Counted from the stretch's first letter, positions 35,374 to 45,800 are shown. The stretch: 64,000 bases of DNA from Lactobacillus sp. ESL0680 (GCF_029392855.1 NZ_CP113945.1:868001-932000); one strand, 5' to 3'. Notes: a model not told the origin generated them from the letters alone. A program made the numbers and translations.

Positions 35374-37440
35374 TTATTTAATAACTAATTTACTTAAATC
35401 CCCTAAACGCTCAGCCAAATCGCCAACTGCACTTAATTGTGCTAGTCGGTTGTTCTTAACAGCTTCGTCCTTAGCCATAATCATGTTAGTGTCAAAGTAA
35501 CGGTCAATAACCGGTTGTAATTTAACGAAACCATTATAGAGTTCGGTTAAATCAGTCAACTCTTGTAAGTTTTGAACACCAGCATAAAGTTCAGTTTCAG
35601 TTGCATCGTCAAATAAGTCTGGATTAATCGCAATCTGTCCCTTAAACTTAGCTTTCTTCAGAATATTATTGATTCTTGTCAAACTTTCAACAACCGGCTT
35701 AAATTGCTCGTCATCATGGTGTGACTGCAGAACTGTTGCGGCAGTTAAAATCTGAATTGGGTCTTGTTGACTGGAAGCAAGAACTGCATCAATAATATCG
35801 TACTTAAACTTATTCTTTTGCAAGTATTGGTTAATCCGATCACGAATGAAGGAAGCAATCTCTTCATCTTGACTCTCTGATTTTGGCATTTTGGCAGCCG
35901 TTTTACCGTCAAGCAAGCTGACAATTTGTGGTAAGACCTGGTTAAATGGCAATGACCACTCTTGGTTAAGCAAAATGCGGACAATTCCATAAGCATACCG
36001 CCGCAAAGCATACGGATCATTAGATGAAGTTGGAATCATACCAGCAGCAAAGAAAGTAATGATGGTATCAAGCTTATCAGCAACTGATAATAATGCACCA
36101 ACAGTTGTTTGCGGCAGTTGGCCTTCAGCTGATAATGGCATGTAGTGTTCCTTAATAGCAACAGCAACATCTTCATTTTCGCCAGCAAGGCGAGCATAAT
36201 GCATCCCCATTATTCCTTGTAATTCCGCAAATTCACCAACCATTTGCGTAACCAAATCGAATTTGTATAATTCACTGGCACGATCAAAGTCAGTTACTGT
36301 TTGCTTATCCAAGTTCCATTTTTCAGCTAAAAAGTCACCAATAATTCGAACCCGTTGCGTCTTTTCGGCCATCGAACCAATCTTATCGTGGAAGGAGACA
36401 TTGTTTAATCTTTGAACAAAATGACTTAACGGATACTTGCGATCCTCATCATAGAAGAATTGAGCATCATCAAGCCGGGCAACTAATACCTTTTCGTTAC
36501 CGGAAATAACATTATCCAGGTAGTCTTTATTACCATTACGAACAGCAATAAAGTGGTTAATCAATTGACCTTGCTTGTCGTAAACTTCAAAGTAACGTTG
36601 GTTATCCTTCATTGAAGTAATTAAAACTTCTTGAGGCATTTCTAAGTACTTTTCGTCAAAAGTACCAGCAAAGACCGTTGGATATTCAACCAAATTAGTA
36701 ACTTCTTCAAGTAAGTTCTTATCCAGTTTAATCTGCCAGTCGTTCTTTTCAACCAAATCATTCATCTGTTGAACGATCATTTCTTTACGTTCGTCAGCGT
36801 CAACAATTACGAATTGATCCTTTAGTGCTTCTTCATAATCATCTGCACTAGCCAAAACAACAGAATCGCCTAAGAAACGGTGACCTTCAGTCTTACGACC
36901 AGCAGTAATATCTAAAATTTTAACGGGAATAACGTCACTACCGAATAATGAAACGAGCCAGTGAATTGGCCGTACAAATTCGAAGTCATGAGAGTCCCAG
37001 CGCATCTTAGTTGGGAACGTCATTGACTTAATAATGTCGCTCATTCCCAGCAAAATATCACTTGCTTGTTTACCTTCTTGCTTGACATGAACATAAGCAT
37101 ATTTGGTACCTTTGAGTTCTTCAAAGTAAATATCGTCAGTTGTCATGCCTTGACCGCGGGCAAAGCCTTGAGCTGCCTTAGTCCAGTTGCCGTCAGCATC
37201 CTGAGCAATCTTCTTAGCTGGCCCCTTTTTAATTTCGTCAATATCAACTTGCTTTTCAGCTAATTCTTCTACAACAATCGTCAATCTGCGCGGTGTTGAA
37301 TAAGTCTTGATATTTTTGAACTTTAAGCCGTTTTCTTTTAAAAATTTGCTGGTTCTGTCAGCTAGTTGCTTCACACTTTTTGAAACAACGTGTGCTGGCA
37401 TTTCTTCAATTCCAATTTCAAACAAATAGTTTTTAGTCAT
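35374..37440 (-). CDS. glyS: glycyl-tRNA synthetase beta subunit
   Basis: The beta chain of the alpha2beta2 bacterial GlyRS. I start it at ATG 37440 (688 aa; [16 protein letters not shown]), which overlaps the glyQ end by 8 nt, and not 30 nt further upstream inside glyQ. The N-terminal B3/B4-like region ([26 protein letters not shown]), the HD-like middle domain (YARLAGE) and a C-terminal anticodon-binding helical domain ([10 protein letters not shown]) are recognisable. It depends on the glycine T-box ahead of glyQ for expression. Confidence 0.97.
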   Translation of the reverse strand: MTKNYLFEIGIEEMPAHVVSKSVKQLADRTSKFLKENGLKFKNIKTYSTPRRLTIVVEELAEKQVDIDEIKKGPAKKIAQDADGNWTKAAQGFARGQGMTTDDIYFEELKGTKYAYVHVKQEGKQASDILLGMSDIIKSMTFPTKMRWDSHDFEFVRPIHWLVSLFGSDVIPVKILDITAGRKTEGHRFLGDSVVLASADDYEEALKDQFVIVDADERKEMIVQQMNDLVEKNDWQIKLDKNLLEEVTNLVEYPTVFAGTFDEKYLEMPQEVLITSMKDNQRYFEVYDKQGQLINHFIAVRNGNKDYLDNVISGNEKVLVARLDDAQFFYDEDRKYPLSHFVQRLNNVSFHDKIGSMAEKTQRVRIIGDFLAEKWNLDKQTVTDFDRASELYKFDLVTQMVGEFAELQGIMGMHYARLAGENEDVAVAIKEHYMPLSAEGQLPQTTVGALLSVADKLDTIITFFAAGMIPTSSNDPYALRRYAYGIVRILLNQEWSLPFNQVLPQIVSLLDGKTAAKMPKSESQDEEIASFIRDRINQYLQKNKFKYDIIDAVLASSQQDPIQILTAATVLQSHHDDEQFKPVVESLTRINNILKKAKFKGQIAINPDLFDDATETELYAGVQNLQELTDLTELYNGFVKLQPVIDRYFDTNMIMAKDEAVKNNRLAQLSAVGDLAERLGDLSKLVIK

Positions 37441-38350
37441 TTTCAAGCCCCGCCTTCTTGTCTTCTGCATTTTTTAATAATGGAAAGCCGCGCTTTTCAC
37501 GTTCTTGAACAAAGCAAACAGCTACTTCATGGGCTAAATTACGGATTCGCGCCAAATAACCTGCACGTTCAGTAACCGAAACGGCACCGCGCGCATCAAG
37601 CAAGTTAAAGGTATGCGAACACTTCAAAATGTAATCATAAGCAGGTTGAACTAAGTTTTGACTTAACAAGCGTTTTGCCGTTTTTTCGTAAACATCGAAG
37701 GATTTTAACAAATTCTCTTGGTTTGATTCTTCAAAGGCATACTTAGAATGTTCATATTCTGCTTCTTTAAAGATGTCACGATAAAGTACGCCATTGCCCC
37801 ATTCGAGGTCAAAAACGGAATTAACGTCTTGAATATAAGAAGCAAGTCGTTCAACCCCATAAGTAATTTCACTCATAGTTGGCTTAACGTCAAGTTCACC
37901 GACAGTTTGGAAGTAAGTAAATTGACTAACTTCCATCCCGTCAAGCCAAACTTCCCAACCAACACCGGCACAACCCATTGATGGGTTCTCCCAGTTATCT
38001 TCAACGAAGCGAATATCGTGTTCTAAGGGATTAATGCCTAATACCTTCAAGCTATCCAGATAGTATTGTTGGATATTTTCCGGAGCTGGCTTAATTACTG
38101 CTTGGAATTGATGGTGTTGGAACAATCGGTTAGGGTTATCACCATAACGGCCATCTGCTGGTCGTCTTGATGGTTCAACATAACATGCTGCCCATGGCTC
38201 AGGACCTACTGCTCGTAAAAAAGTATATGGGCTCATTGTTCCGGCCCCTTTTTCAACATCGTATGACGGCATAATCATACAACCCTTGGAAGACCAAAAT
38301 TCTTCCAATTTAAAAATCATTTCTTGAATTGTTAATTTTTTCTTTGCCAT
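37433..38350 (-). CDS. glyQ: glycyl-tRNA synthetase alpha subunit
   Basis: The catalytic class II alpha chain of GlyRS. The ATG at 38350 has GGGAGGAATTAAT before it, and the protein then begins [19 protein letters not shown], so six extra upstream codons are rejected. That gives 305 aa. Motifs are [30 protein letters not shown] (motif 2 region) and [17 protein letters not shown]. Its leader carries a T-box that ends at a terminator 20 nt before the ribosome binding site. Confidence 0.97.
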   Translation of the reverse strand: MAKKKLTIQEMIFKLEEFWSSKGCMIMPSYDVEKGAGTMSPYTFLRAVGPEPWAACYVEPSRRPADGRYGDNPNRLFQHHQFQAVIKPAPENIQQYYLDSLKVLGINPLEHDIRFVEDNWENPSMGCAGVGWEVWLDGMEVSQFTYFQTVGELDVKPTMSEITYGVERLASYIQDVNSVFDLEWGNGVLYRDIFKEAEYEHSKYAFEESNQENLLKSFDVYEKTAKRLLSQNLVQPAYDYILKCSHTFNLLDARGAVSVTERAGYLARIRNLAHEVAVCFVQEREKRGFPLLKNAEDKKAGLEND

Positions 38351-38370
38351 ATTAATTCCTCCCTGCATGA

Positions 38371-38563
38371 GGCCATAAAAAAAGCCTATGCAAAACTTGC
38401 ATAGGGACGAGATTTAATCGCGGTTCCACCCTAATTCAGAGAATATCTTCTCTGCTCTTAATTGAATTGGCTAGAGGTGCCTGTTTCCCAGATGTCCTTG
38501 CACTACCGACACTCGCTTGGCTGGTACTTTTTAAAATCCTCATTATTACCAAAGTACATTGGT
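38371..38563 (-). promoter_or_regulatory. glycine T-box riboswitch before glyQS
   Basis: The minus strand has the T-box consensus AGGGTGGAACCGCG (38433-38420), preceded by a long stem I region, and a terminator CCTATGCAA-GTTTT-GCATAGG plus T7 (38406-38377). GGC at 38481-38479, in a stem I internal loop, is the likely glycine specifier. Uncharged tRNA-Gly binding would favour the antiterminator and raise glyQS, and possibly dnaG-rpoD. Confidence 0.93.
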
Positions 38564-38591
38564 ATTTTACCATAATCACGGATGTAAACAA
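38564..38591 (-). promoter_or_regulatory. promoter of the glycine T-box leader
   Basis: TTGTTT (38591-38586), a 16-nt spacer and TAAAAT (38569-38564) on minus, immediately ahead of the T-box stem I. Part of it lies just past the recO stop. Confidence 0.6.
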
Positions 38592-38600
38592 AAGATTTAA

Positions 38601-39353
38601 TCAAAATAATTTTAATTCATCTAAGAACTTCTTCGTCTTTAGATTTAGATCAACAGTTTCTTGATAAATGCGGTCAATGGCTTTGCGAGTTGCTCTTTTA
38701 GTTGCATCATTAACTGCAATTGATCCTAAGCGTTCAATCGGCAGTAAGCCAATTGTTCGTAAAACTGCTGTTTCTTTCGGCTCTAAATGCATACGACTGG
38801 TTTCTTGATAAAAATGGTCACTGCAAATAATGCCGCCGCGCTTAATTGAATAATCAAAAACGCCGCGCTTTTTGCCGCAAATAACGCAACTACGTAATTC
38901 TGGGGCAACCCCATAAGCGTCCAAAAGCTGCATTTGACAAATTTGCGTAATCATTTCTGGATCAATACCAGCGTTAATCTTCTGCAAGGCAAATTCGGTC
39001 AATGAATAATACTTACCAAGAGGCTGATATTCCACAAAAGCATGGTCAACCAAGTCTAAAATAAAAGAAGCATAAGCATTCTTGGTTAAATCGTTAAATA
39101 ACCCATCAAATTGCTTTACTTCTTTATAAGTGCGCAAATTACTTAAGCCTTGGCCACTCGTATAAATAATATACGTTCCGTAAGAAAAATTGAGTAGGGC
39201 TGCCCCTAATTTTGATTTAGGTCGCAATGCTCCACGAGCAATCATCGTAATAATGCCATTTTCTTTGGTAATGATCTTGGCTAGTAAATCTGCTTCTTTA
39301 AATTTTTGGCGCTTAAAAATAATGCCTTGAACTTCTTTAAGTTCACGTGTCAT
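38601..39353 (-). CDS. recO: DNA repair protein RecO
   Basis: A RecA-loading mediator that binds single-stranded DNA and RecR. The 250-aa protein has the N-terminal OB fold ([21 protein letters not shown]), the helical middle, and a zinc-finger remnant with [14 protein letters not shown] and ICSDH: Cys, Cys and Cys are present, and His replaces the last position. Its ATG follows the era stop with no gap (39354/39353), which suggests coupling. It ends 10 nt before the promoter of the glyQ T-box leader. Confidence 0.94.
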   Translation of the reverse strand: MTRELKEVQGIIFKRQKFKEADLLAKIITKENGIITMIARGALRPKSKLGAALLNFSYGTYIIYTSGQGLSNLRTYKEVKQFDGLFNDLTKNAYASFILDLVDHAFVEYQPLGKYYSLTEFALQKINAGIDPEMITQICQMQLLDAYGVAPELRSCVICGKKRGVFDYSIKRGGIICSDHFYQETSRMHLEPKETAVLRTIGLLPIERLGSIAVNDATKRATRKAIDRIYQETVDLNLKTKKFLDELKLF

Positions 39354-40262
39354 TTATGAGAGTGCCTTCTTGTCATAACCGATTTGCTTCAAAAAGCTTG
39401 GGTCAGACCGCCAATTACGTTGCACTTTAACCCATAAATGTAAATTAACCTTTTCACCGAGCAAATTTTCGATTTGACGGCGGGAATTAATACCAATTTG
39501 CTTGAGCATTTTACCGCCCTTGCCAATAATAATTCCCTTTTGCCCATCTTTTTCAACATAAATCGTTGCTTCGATTTGCAATTTGCCCTTCTCGTGCTGG
39601 TTCATCCGTTCAACCCAAACGGCTGCAGCGTGCGGTACTTCTTCAGCGGTTAACTTCAGAATTTGTTCACGCACTAATTCTGCAACCATAAAGTATTCGG
39701 GACGATCAGTAATCTGTTCAGGATCATAATAATCGGGACCTTCAGGTAAATATTGGTGTAAAGTAGCAATCAAGTCGGTAATACCAACTCCTTGAGTTGC
39801 GGAAATTGGTAAAAATTCCTTGAACAAATCAAGTTTGCGATAAGAATCAATAATTGGCAGTAAGTTATTCGGATTAACTTGGTCGACCTTGTTGATTACC
39901 AAAAAGACAGGTACCTTAACTTGTTTTAACAAGTCGATGATATATTCGTCACCCTTACCCATTTTTTCGGGTTCAACCATAAATAATACTAGGTCAACAT
40001 CGTTTAAACTAGAAACGCTGGCTTTATCCATGTAATCATCCAGTTTAAGATGCGGCTTAAAGATCCCTGGTGTATCAACAAAGACAACTTGCATGTCATC
40101 TGTTGTATAAATACCAGAAATCTTATCCCGGGTAGTCTGCGGCTTATTAGAAGTAATTGCCACCTTTTGACCAACCAAATTATTCATTAAAGTTGATTTA
40201 CCAACGTTTGGTCGCCCGACTAATGCAACAAAACCAGATTTATTTTTCTTATTTTCAGTCAT
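39354..40262 (-). CDS. era: GTPase Era
   Basis: A 302-aa GTPase that binds 16S rRNA and aids 30S maturation. G1 GRPNVGKS at residues 16-23, G2 region TTRDK, G3 DTPGIF, G4 NKVD and G5 SATQG are all intact. The C-terminal KH domain shows [13 protein letters not shown]. Its start overlaps the ybeY stop by one base. There is no diacylglycerol kinase or cytidine deaminase gene between ybeY and era, which many Firmicutes have there. Confidence 0.97.
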   Translation of the reverse strand: MTENKKNKSGFVALVGRPNVGKSTLMNNLVGQKVAITSNKPQTTRDKISGIYTTDDMQVVFVDTPGIFKPHLKLDDYMDKASVSSLNDVDLVLFMVEPEKMGKGDEYIIDLLKQVKVPVFLVINKVDQVNPNNLLPIIDSYRKLDLFKEFLPISATQGVGITDLIATLHQYLPEGPDYYDPEQITDRPEYFMVAELVREQILKLTAEEVPHAAAVWVERMNQHEKGKLQIEATIYVEKDGQKGIIIGKGGKMLKQIGINSRRQIENLLGEKVNLHLWVKVQRNWRSDPSFLKQIGYDKKALS

Positions 40263-40786
40263 TATTTTCCTCTGCCTTCATCTAATTGGTCAGGATACAG
40301 TGGTAAGCCGTATTCTTCAAGTACTTTGCCTTGGATACCAAACATTTCTTTTGCTTCATCAAGCTCAATATGGTCGTAACCATTAAGATGCAAAAAGCCG
40401 TGAACTAAGGTATAACCAAATTCACGGTCCCAGCCCGTTCCGTATTCCTTACTGTGACGTTTAATCACGCTCGGACACATAAACAAGTCGCCGATATCTT
40501 CTTGAAAGTCTGGATCTGCAGTAAAAGCTGCAAGATTTAGATCATCTTCACCATCTTCAATTGCAAACGAAATAACATCAGTTGGTCGATCTTTTTCACG
40601 ATATTGCTTGTTAATTGCATGACTACGTTCTTCATCAACAAAATTGATACTCATTGCCAAGTTATTTTCTTTAGCAATTGCCTTTTTGGCAAGTAACAAC
40701 AACTTCGCAATCCAATCCTGCCAATCACGATCAGCATTTTCTAAAAAGCCAACCTCATCATTATAGGTAATTTCAATCGACGTCAT
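40262..40786 (-). CDS. ybeY: endoribonuclease YbeY
   Basis: A zinc metalloprotein of 174 aa for 16S rRNA 3'-end maturation and ribosome quality control. The zinc motif H-x3-H-x5-H is in [13 protein letters not shown], with the conserved Arg-Asp switch RPTDVISFA upstream. It overlaps both phoH and era by one base, so phoH-ybeY-era-recO is a tightly coupled operon. Confidence 0.96.
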   Translation of the reverse strand: MTSIEITYNDEVGFLENADRDWQDWIAKLLLLAKKAIAKENNLAMSINFVDEERSHAINKQYREKDRPTDVISFAIEDGEDDLNLAAFTADPDFQEDIGDLFMCPSVIKRHSKEYGTGWDREFGYTLVHGFLHLNGYDHIELDEAKEMFGIQGKVLEEYGLPLYPDQLDEGRGK

Positions 40787-41742
40787 TAATGTCTTTCGTC
40801 CTCTTTCTCATAAGCATTAATAATTTTAGCAACCACTGGGTGACGAACGACATCATTAGCGGTAAAGCGAATAAATTTGATTTGGTCAATATCTTTTAAA
40901 ATTCGTTGAGCGTCAATCAGTCCACTGCGCTGGCGACCCGGTAAGTCAACCTGCGTCATATCCCCATTGACAATCATCTTTGAATTAAAGCCTAACCGTG
41001 TCAAAAACATCTTCATCTGCGCATCGGTTGTATTTTGGGCTTCATCCAAAATGACAAAGGCATCATCAAGTGTTCTCCCCCGCATATATGCCAGGGGAGC
41101 AACTTCAATTACGCCCCGTTCCATCAACCGATCAGTTGTATTAGTCCCCAAAATTGCATAGAGCGAATCATAAATTGGCCGTAAATACGGATCAACTTTT
41201 TCCTTTAAATCTCCCGGTAAAAATCCTAAAGATTCGCCAGCTTCAACAGCTGGTCTAGTCAGAACAATTCGCGAAACCTCACCCTTTTTAAAGGCTGCAA
41301 TGGCACAAACGACAGCCAAAAATGTTTTACCGGTACCGGCAGGTCCGATTCCAAATACAACATCACTTTTTTTAATGACTTCAACATAGCGTTTTTGTCC
41401 CATATTTTTAACTCTAATCGGTTTACCTTTAGCATCCCGAATTAAAATCTCTTTATATAGGTCAGCAAAATACTCTGTTGTCCCCTTATCTGCCATTTTC
41501 ATTGCGCTGACAACATCAGGCGCGCCGATGTTAACACCAGTGCTCACAACATTGTCCAAAGCCTTCAGGACTGCGATTACTTTACGCGTGTTTTCAACGT
41601 CACCGTCAACAACAATTTGGTTGCCGGTATCAGTTACGCTTAGATCGTAACCTTCAGCTAACAAGTTAAGATTACCATCATTAATTCCAACTAATTTTTG
41701 GATATTCTCTGGATTTTTAGGAATAAAATTGGTTCGAGCCAA
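40786..41742 (-). CDS. phoH: PhoH-like ATPase
   Basis: A 318-aa P-loop ATPase of the PhoH/YlaK family. Walker A GIGPAGTGKT ends at residue 140 and Walker B is VILDEAQN. A KH-like N-terminal region of about 110 residues precedes it. The family is linked to RNA metabolism by its fixed neighbourhood with ybeY, but the activity is not firmly known. It begins 21 nt after yqeY. Confidence 0.95.
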   Translation of the reverse strand: MARTNFIPKNPENIQKLVGINDGNLNLLAEGYDLSVTDTGNQIVVDGDVENTRKVIAVLKALDNVVSTGVNIGAPDVVSAMKMADKGTTEYFADLYKEILIRDAKGKPIRVKNMGQKRYVEVIKKSDVVFGIGPAGTGKTFLAVVCAIAAFKKGEVSRIVLTRPAVEAGESLGFLPGDLKEKVDPYLRPIYDSLYAILGTNTTDRLMERGVIEVAPLAYMRGRTLDDAFVILDEAQNTTDAQMKMFLTRLGFNSKMIVNGDMTQVDLPGRQRSGLIDAQRILKDIDQIKFIRFTANDVVRHPVVAKIINAYEKEDERH

Positions 41743-41763
41743 AAACTTCGCTCCTTTTCTTGC

Positions 41764-42207
41764 TTAATTTAGATGATTACGCACTGCGCTGGAAGCTGCT
41801 TTACCATCAGCCTTGCCCTTGATCTTAGGCATCAAAGCCTTCATCACTTTACCAAAATCAGACTTACCTTTGGCGTCAACTTCGGCAATTGTCTCAGTGA
41901 CAATTTGCTCTAACTCATCTTGGGACAATTGCTTCGGCATGTAACTTTCCACAACTGCCAATTCCTGTTTAGTTTCATCAGCTAAATCAGTTCTAGCAGC
42001 CTTAGTAAATTCTTCAATTGATTCTTCGCGTTGCTTCTTTTCCCGATTCAAAACGGTCAATTCCTCGTCTGAACTAAGTTCATGACCTGCCTTGATTTTT
42101 TCATTCATCAGGGCTGATTTAATCATCCGCACTGTATTCAATTTAACTTTATCGCGTGCTTTCATGGCTTCCTTCATGTCAGCCATAATTTGTTCTGATA
42201 AACTCAC
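41764..42207 (-). CDS. yqeY: GatB/YqeY domain protein
   Basis: A 147-aa helical protein homologous to the C-terminal tRNA-binding domain of GatB. The N-terminus (SLSEQIMADMKEAMKARDKVKLN) and the late MKALMPKIKGKADGKAASSAVRNHL are diagnostic. Its role is not clearly established; a tRNA-related function is inferred. It sits between rpsU (133 nt upstream, with a terminator) and phoH, the normal order in Firmicutes. Confidence 0.93.
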   Translation of the reverse strand: MSLSEQIMADMKEAMKARDKVKLNTVRMIKSALMNEKIKAGHELSSDEELTVLNREKKQREESIEEFTKAARTDLADETKQELAVVESYMPKQLSQDELEQIVTETIAEVDAKGKSDFGKVMKALMPKIKGKADGKAASSAVRNHLN

Positions 42208-42295
42208 AAGTACTCCTTCTTTCTAAATATAGAATCTAATTAAATTATAGCAAATCTAGTCCGTGGTAGAAAACAATTAATCAAATTTATCTGCA

Positions 42296-42332
42296 AAAAA
42301 AACGGCTCCTATCAACAGATAGAAGTCGCTTC
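42296..42332 (-). terminator. terminator after rpsU
   Basis: On minus, CGACTTCTATC, TGTT, GATAGGAGCCG with one mismatch, then T8. It lies 9 nt after the rpsU stop and would limit readthrough into yqeY. Confidence 0.8.
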
Positions 42333-42340
42333 TTTATATA

Positions 42341-42517
42341 TTAATAATGTCTACGTTTCCGTGCTGCTTCAGATTTAAGCTTTCTACGTACACTAGGTTT
42401 TTCGTAGAATTCGCGTTTGCGGTATTCTTGCAAGGTACCACTTCTTGAAACGGAACGTTTGAAACGACGAAGAGCATCATCAATAGACTCGTTTTCGTGA
42501 ACGACTGTCTTGGCCAT
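42341..42517 (-). CDS. rpsU: 30S ribosomal protein S21
   Basis: A 58-aa, strongly basic protein: [21 protein letters not shown] and then [17 protein letters not shown] at the end. I use the ATG at 42517, which has GGAAGGAGGGATCACAC in front; a longer frame from 42559 is not the product. S21 takes part in initiation on the 30S subunit. It is the first gene of the rpsU-yqeY-phoH region. Confidence 0.97.
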   Translation of the reverse strand: MAKTVVHENESIDDALRRFKRSVSRSGTLQEYRKREFYEKPSVRRKLKSEAARKRRHY

Positions 42518-42673
42518 GTGTGATCCCTCCTTCCATTTCTTGACGTTACCGTCATACATTTATTTAAATTATATCAAACCTCACGCAAGGGTCAATACAT
42601 ACATGCAATATTTTTAAAAAAGTTTTTTGGCAGTATTATTTTAACTAAATCTGTTAAAAAACTTTTAAAAATG

Positions 42674-42699
42674 TATAATTAATTAAAAAGGAGTTAATA
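42674..42699 (+). promoter_or_regulatory. -10 and ribosome binding site of the PEP synthase/PPDK regulator
   Basis: A perfect TATAAT (42674-42679) and AAGGAG just before the ATG at 42700. The AT-rich upstream sequence gives no clear -35. Confidence 0.55.
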
Positions 42700-43530
42700 A
42701 TGAGCGAAGAAACACTTAAAAAAGAAGTTAACATCATAATTATTTCTGATTCTGCTGGTGATACTGCTTTTAACAATGCCATTGCCGCGGCCGCACAATT
42801 CCCTGATGCGCAAGTTAATTATCGGCGTTATCCATTTATTACCGATAATAACAAACTTGATGCTGTGTTTGATGAAATTGAACAATATCCCAATATAATT
42901 ATTATTTATAGTCTGGTTAAAGATGAAATGCAAATTCCAGTAATCAGATTTGTCCGTGAACATAAGGTTCAGAGTGTCGATATTTTGTCCCCTGCCCTAG
43001 AGGCTTTGCAAAAGGTGACGGGCAAGAGACCATTAGAAAAAATCGGTGCCCAACACAAAATGAACCAGCATTACTTTGACCGGATTTCAGCGATGGAATT
43101 TGCGGTTATGTATGATGATGGTAAAGACCCCAAAGGCTTTTTGGAAGCTGACGTGGTTTTATTAGGGGTTTCGCGAACTTCTAAAACACCATTATCCTTA
43201 TTCTTAGCCAATAAGAACCTAAAGGTTGCTAACCTGCCGCTTGTACCCGATACACACATTCCAAAAGAAATTTATAAAATTAATCCGAAAAAGATTATCG
43301 GCTTAACCAATGACCTCTCAGTGCTAAACGAAATTAGACGGGAAAGAATGATCTCTTATGGCTTGAGTCCAGATACAACGTATTCGAATACCGATTCAAT
43401 TAAGGCTGAACTTGATTCCGCGCAAAAGCTTTATGATAAGCTCGGATGTTACGTTATCAATGTTGCTCACCGTTCAATTGAAGAAACTGCGGCTTTAATT
43501 ATGGATCACTTAGGGGTTGAGCAGCTATAA
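42700..43530 (+). CDS. pyruvate, phosphate dikinase / PEP synthase regulatory protein
   Basis: A DUF299-family bifunctional kinase/pyrophosphorylase (YqfL-like), 276 aa, which phosphorylates or dephosphorylates a threonine in PPDK or PEP synthase. The N-terminus NIIIISDSAGDTAFN, the P-loop-like GVSRTSKTP at residues 156-164, and TYSNTDSIKAELD near the end are diagnostic. No PPDK or PEP synthase gene lies in this window, so the target is unknown. In many Firmicutes the gene sits next to the rpsU/yqeY block, as it does here. Confidence 0.93.
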   Translation: MSEETLKKEVNIIIISDSAGDTAFNNAIAAAAQFPDAQVNYRRYPFITDNNKLDAVFDEIEQYPNIIIIYSLVKDEMQIPVIRFVREHKVQSVDILSPALEALQKVTGKRPLEKIGAQHKMNQHYFDRISAMEFAVMYDDGKDPKGFLEADVVLLGVSRTSKTPLSLFLANKNLKVANLPLVPDTHIPKEIYKINPKKIIGLTNDLSVLNEIRRERMISYGLSPDTTYSNTDSIKAELDSAQKLYDKLGCYVINVAHRSIEETAALIMDHLGVEQL

Positions 43531-43588
43531 TTAATAAGTAAGTACTTAATTTATGCTTTAAGCTAAAAATATTTGGAGATAACTGATT

Positions 43589-44116
43589 ATGAACAAACAA
43601 GAAGATACTGCAATCTTTGCCGGCGGCTGCTTTTGGTGCATGGTTAAGCCCTTTGACAGTTTACCCGGCGTTGAAAAAGTAGTTTCTGGTTACACTGGCG
43701 GGCATGTTGCTAATCCAACATACGAGCAAGTTTGTGCCGGAACTACTGGTCACACCGAAGCCGTTAAAATAACTTTTAATCCAGAACTAATGCCGTATGA
43801 AAAATTACTGCAATATTACTGGCAGGTAACTGACCCGACCGATGCTTCAGGCCAATTTCAAGATCGTGGAGATAATTACAGACCCGTGATCTTTTATAAT
43901 TCTCCTGAACAAAAGGCTGCTGCTGAAAAGTCAAAGGCAGAATTAGCAAACAGTGGTAAATTTGATAAACCAATTGTTACCCAGATTGAACCTGCTGTTC
44001 CTTTTTATGATGCTGAAGATTATCATCAGGATTTCTATAAGAAGGACCCACTGAGATATTCTTTAGAAGAATCCGGCGGCCGCGATAACTTTATTAAAGA
44101 ACACTGGTCTAAATAA
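43589..44116 (+). CDS. msrA: peptide methionine sulfoxide reductase MsrA
   Basis: Reduces the S-epimer of methionine sulfoxide. The 175-aa protein has the catalytic GGCFWC motif (Cys14) right at the N-terminus, then [26 protein letters not shown], and [14 protein letters not shown]. Cys51 could serve in recycling. It is unfused; msrB is a separate minus-strand gene 1.2 kb away. GGAG lies 8 nt before the ATG. Confidence 0.96.
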   Translation: MNKQEDTAIFAGGCFWCMVKPFDSLPGVEKVVSGYTGGHVANPTYEQVCAGTTGHTEAVKITFNPELMPYEKLLQYYWQVTDPTDASGQFQDRGDNYRPVIFYNSPEQKAAAEKSKAELANSGKFDKPIVTQIEPAVPFYDAEDYHQDFYKKDPLRYSLEESGGRDNFIKEHWSK

Positions 44117-44250
44117 AGTTACAGTTAAACACTTAATAGTGAATTGATGCTATTATGTAGATGTGGACGTTGATATTGAGGTATATGATATACTAAAATA
44201 ACAATAATTATACTATCTAGAGATTTAATTTTACTTTGTTAAGCGTCCAT

Positions 44251-44281
44251 AAAAGCCATCAGATTAACTGATGGCTTTTTC
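44251..44281 (+). terminator. terminator after msrA
   Basis: AAAAGCCATCAG, ATTAA, CTGATGGCTTTTT in the 324-nt gap 44117-44440. Upstream in the same gap TGGACG (44164-44169) and CGTCCA (44244-44249) form a distant inverted repeat of unknown meaning. Confidence 0.85.
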
Positions 44282-44338
44282 AATGCTTTTAAAAACAATA
44301 ATTTTTAATATTAATACAAAGGCAAAAAAGAAAAATAA

Positions 44339-44405
44339 TGCTACAATGGAAAACGAATTGCGTAAGTTTTCAGGATGATTGGGAGATAATTATCGCAACC
44401 ATCCT
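44339..44405 (+). promoter_or_regulatory. extended -10 promoter and leader hairpin before the YitT-family gene
   Basis: TGCTACAAT at 44339-44347 is an extended -10. The leader then has an imperfect dyad, AGGATG-x-TTG at 44372-44381 with CAA-x-CATCCT at 44396-44405, 20 nt before the AAGGAG site. It lacks a T-run, so it is not a simple terminator. Confidence 0.45.
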
Positions 44406-44440
44406 AATTTCTTTATTTATAAGGAGCTATTACTAACCAT

Positions 44441-45319
44441 ATGGATCAATTGGATAAGTTTAATAGGCGCTACAATTTACTTTCCAAAATTTCGGCGTCA
44501 TTCTTTTACTCGCTGGCAGTTGCCGTTGCGTTGAATTTCTTCTGGACACCAGGCCACATGTACTCATCTGGAATAACTGGCTTTGCCCAACTGATTAACA
44601 CATTGAGTGAGCGCTTTTTACCGTTTACATTAACAACTTCTGTCATGTATTTTGCGCTTAACGTCCCGTTGTTCTTACTAGGTTGGTTTAAGATTGGGCA
44701 TAAGTTTACCTACTTTACCATAATTACGGTTGTCTTAGGCACAATCATGATGCACGTAGTTAACCCAGTCAATATGCATGTCGATCCGTTAGTTTGTGCT
44801 ATCTTTGGCGGCATGATAAATGGCTTAGGAACTGGCTTTGCTCTTAAAAACGGGATTTCAACTGGTGGACTTGATATTATCGGGATTGTCATTAGGAAAA
44901 AAACGGGCGCCAGCTACGGCAAAGTCAATATTATGATTAACTTGATAATCATTGCTGCTGCCGGATTTGCCTTCGGCTGGAACCGTGCACTTTATTCTGC
45001 CTTAACTATCTTTATTAATGGCCGAGTAATTGATGCGGTTTATACGCAGCACCAAAAGCTGCAGGTTACGATTGTAACTGAACATGCCCAAACAATTATT
45101 GATGGCATTCAAGACAAGATGCATCGCGGAATTACCATTTATCACGATGTCGAAGGTGCATACAGTCATGATGAAAAGACCGTTTTAGTCACAGTTATTG
45201 ACCGTTATGACATGTATGATATTTTACAAATTATTAAAAAGAGTGATCCTTATGCCTTTATGAGTGTCAGTGAAGTTGAGCACGTTTATGGGCGGTTTAG
45301 GGAACAAGAAATTGTTTAA
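44441..45319 (+). CDS. YitT-family membrane protein
   Basis: A 292-aa protein with a YitT_membrane (DUF161-like) N-terminal region of five to six membrane segments (SSGITGFAQL, NVPLFLLGW, GLGTGFALKNGISTGGLDII) and a cytosolic C-terminal DUF2179 domain of about 80 residues (HRGITIYHDVEGAY, KTVLVTVIDRYDMYDI). The family is widespread and largely uncharacterised; transport is often assumed but not shown. It is a single-gene unit between two terminators, with a structured leader. Confidence 0.9.
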   Translation: MDQLDKFNRRYNLLSKISASFFYSLAVAVALNFFWTPGHMYSSGITGFAQLINTLSERFLPFTLTTSVMYFALNVPLFLLGWFKIGHKFTYFTIITVVLGTIMMHVVNPVNMHVDPLVCAIFGGMINGLGTGFALKNGISTGGLDIIGIVIRKKTGASYGKVNIMINLIIIAAAGFAFGWNRALYSALTIFINGRVIDAVYTQHQKLQVTIVTEHAQTIIDGIQDKMHRGITIYHDVEGAYSHDEKTVLVTVIDRYDMYDILQIIKKSDPYAFMSVSEVEHVYGRFREQEIV

Positions 45320-45322
45320 ACT

Positions 45323-45356
45323 AAAAGAGTGTTAGAAACTTTCTAACACTCTTTTT
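45323..45356. terminator. bidirectional terminator between YitT-family gene and msrB
   Basis: AAAAGAGTGTTAGAAA, CTTTCTAACACTCTTTTT: a long perfect stem with A/T flanks between convergent genes. Confidence 0.9.
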
Positions 45357-45368
45357 CATATCCTAAAA

Positions 45369-45800
45369 TTAAGCAAATAATTTTCGATATTCGCCATACC
45401 CTGCTTGCTCGAGCTCGTCATAAGGAATGAACTTTAATGCCGAAGAATTAATGCAGTACCTTAATCCGCCCTTGTCACTTGGTCCATCAGTAAAAACATG
45501 TCCCAAATGTGAGTCAGCATCCGGACTTTTTACCTCTGTTCGCTCCATATTATGTGATTGATCGCGATGATAAGTTAGTTTTTTAATTGGCTTAGTGAAA
45601 CTAGGCCAACCGCAGCCAGCATCATACTTGTCTTCGCTGGAAAATAACGGCTCCCCCGACACAATATCTACATAAATTCCGCGCTGATAAAAGTCGTCAT
45701 ACTTGCCGCTAAAGGGATAATCAGTTGCCGCATTTTGCGTTGATGCATACTGGTCTTGTGTCAATTCTTTTAATCGTGCTTCTTTTTTTGCTTGATCCAT
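45369..45800 (-). CDS. msrB: peptide methionine sulfoxide reductase MsrB
   Basis: Reduces the R-epimer of methionine sulfoxide. The 143-aa protein has catalytic Cys116 in [14 protein letters not shown] and Cys63 in DAGCGWPSF as the usual resolving position. [11 protein letters not shown] is the substrate motif. The two CxxC pairs that bind zinc in many MsrB proteins are absent, so this is the zinc-free form. It points toward the YitT-family gene and away from the aminotransferase. Confidence 0.96.
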   Translation of the reverse strand: MDQAKKEARLKELTQDQYASTQNAATDYPFSGKYDDFYQRGIYVDIVSGEPLFSSEDKYDAGCGWPSFTKPIKKLTYHRDQSHNMERTEVKSPDADSHLGHVFTDGPSDKGGLRYCINSSALKFIPYDELEQAGYGEYRKLFA

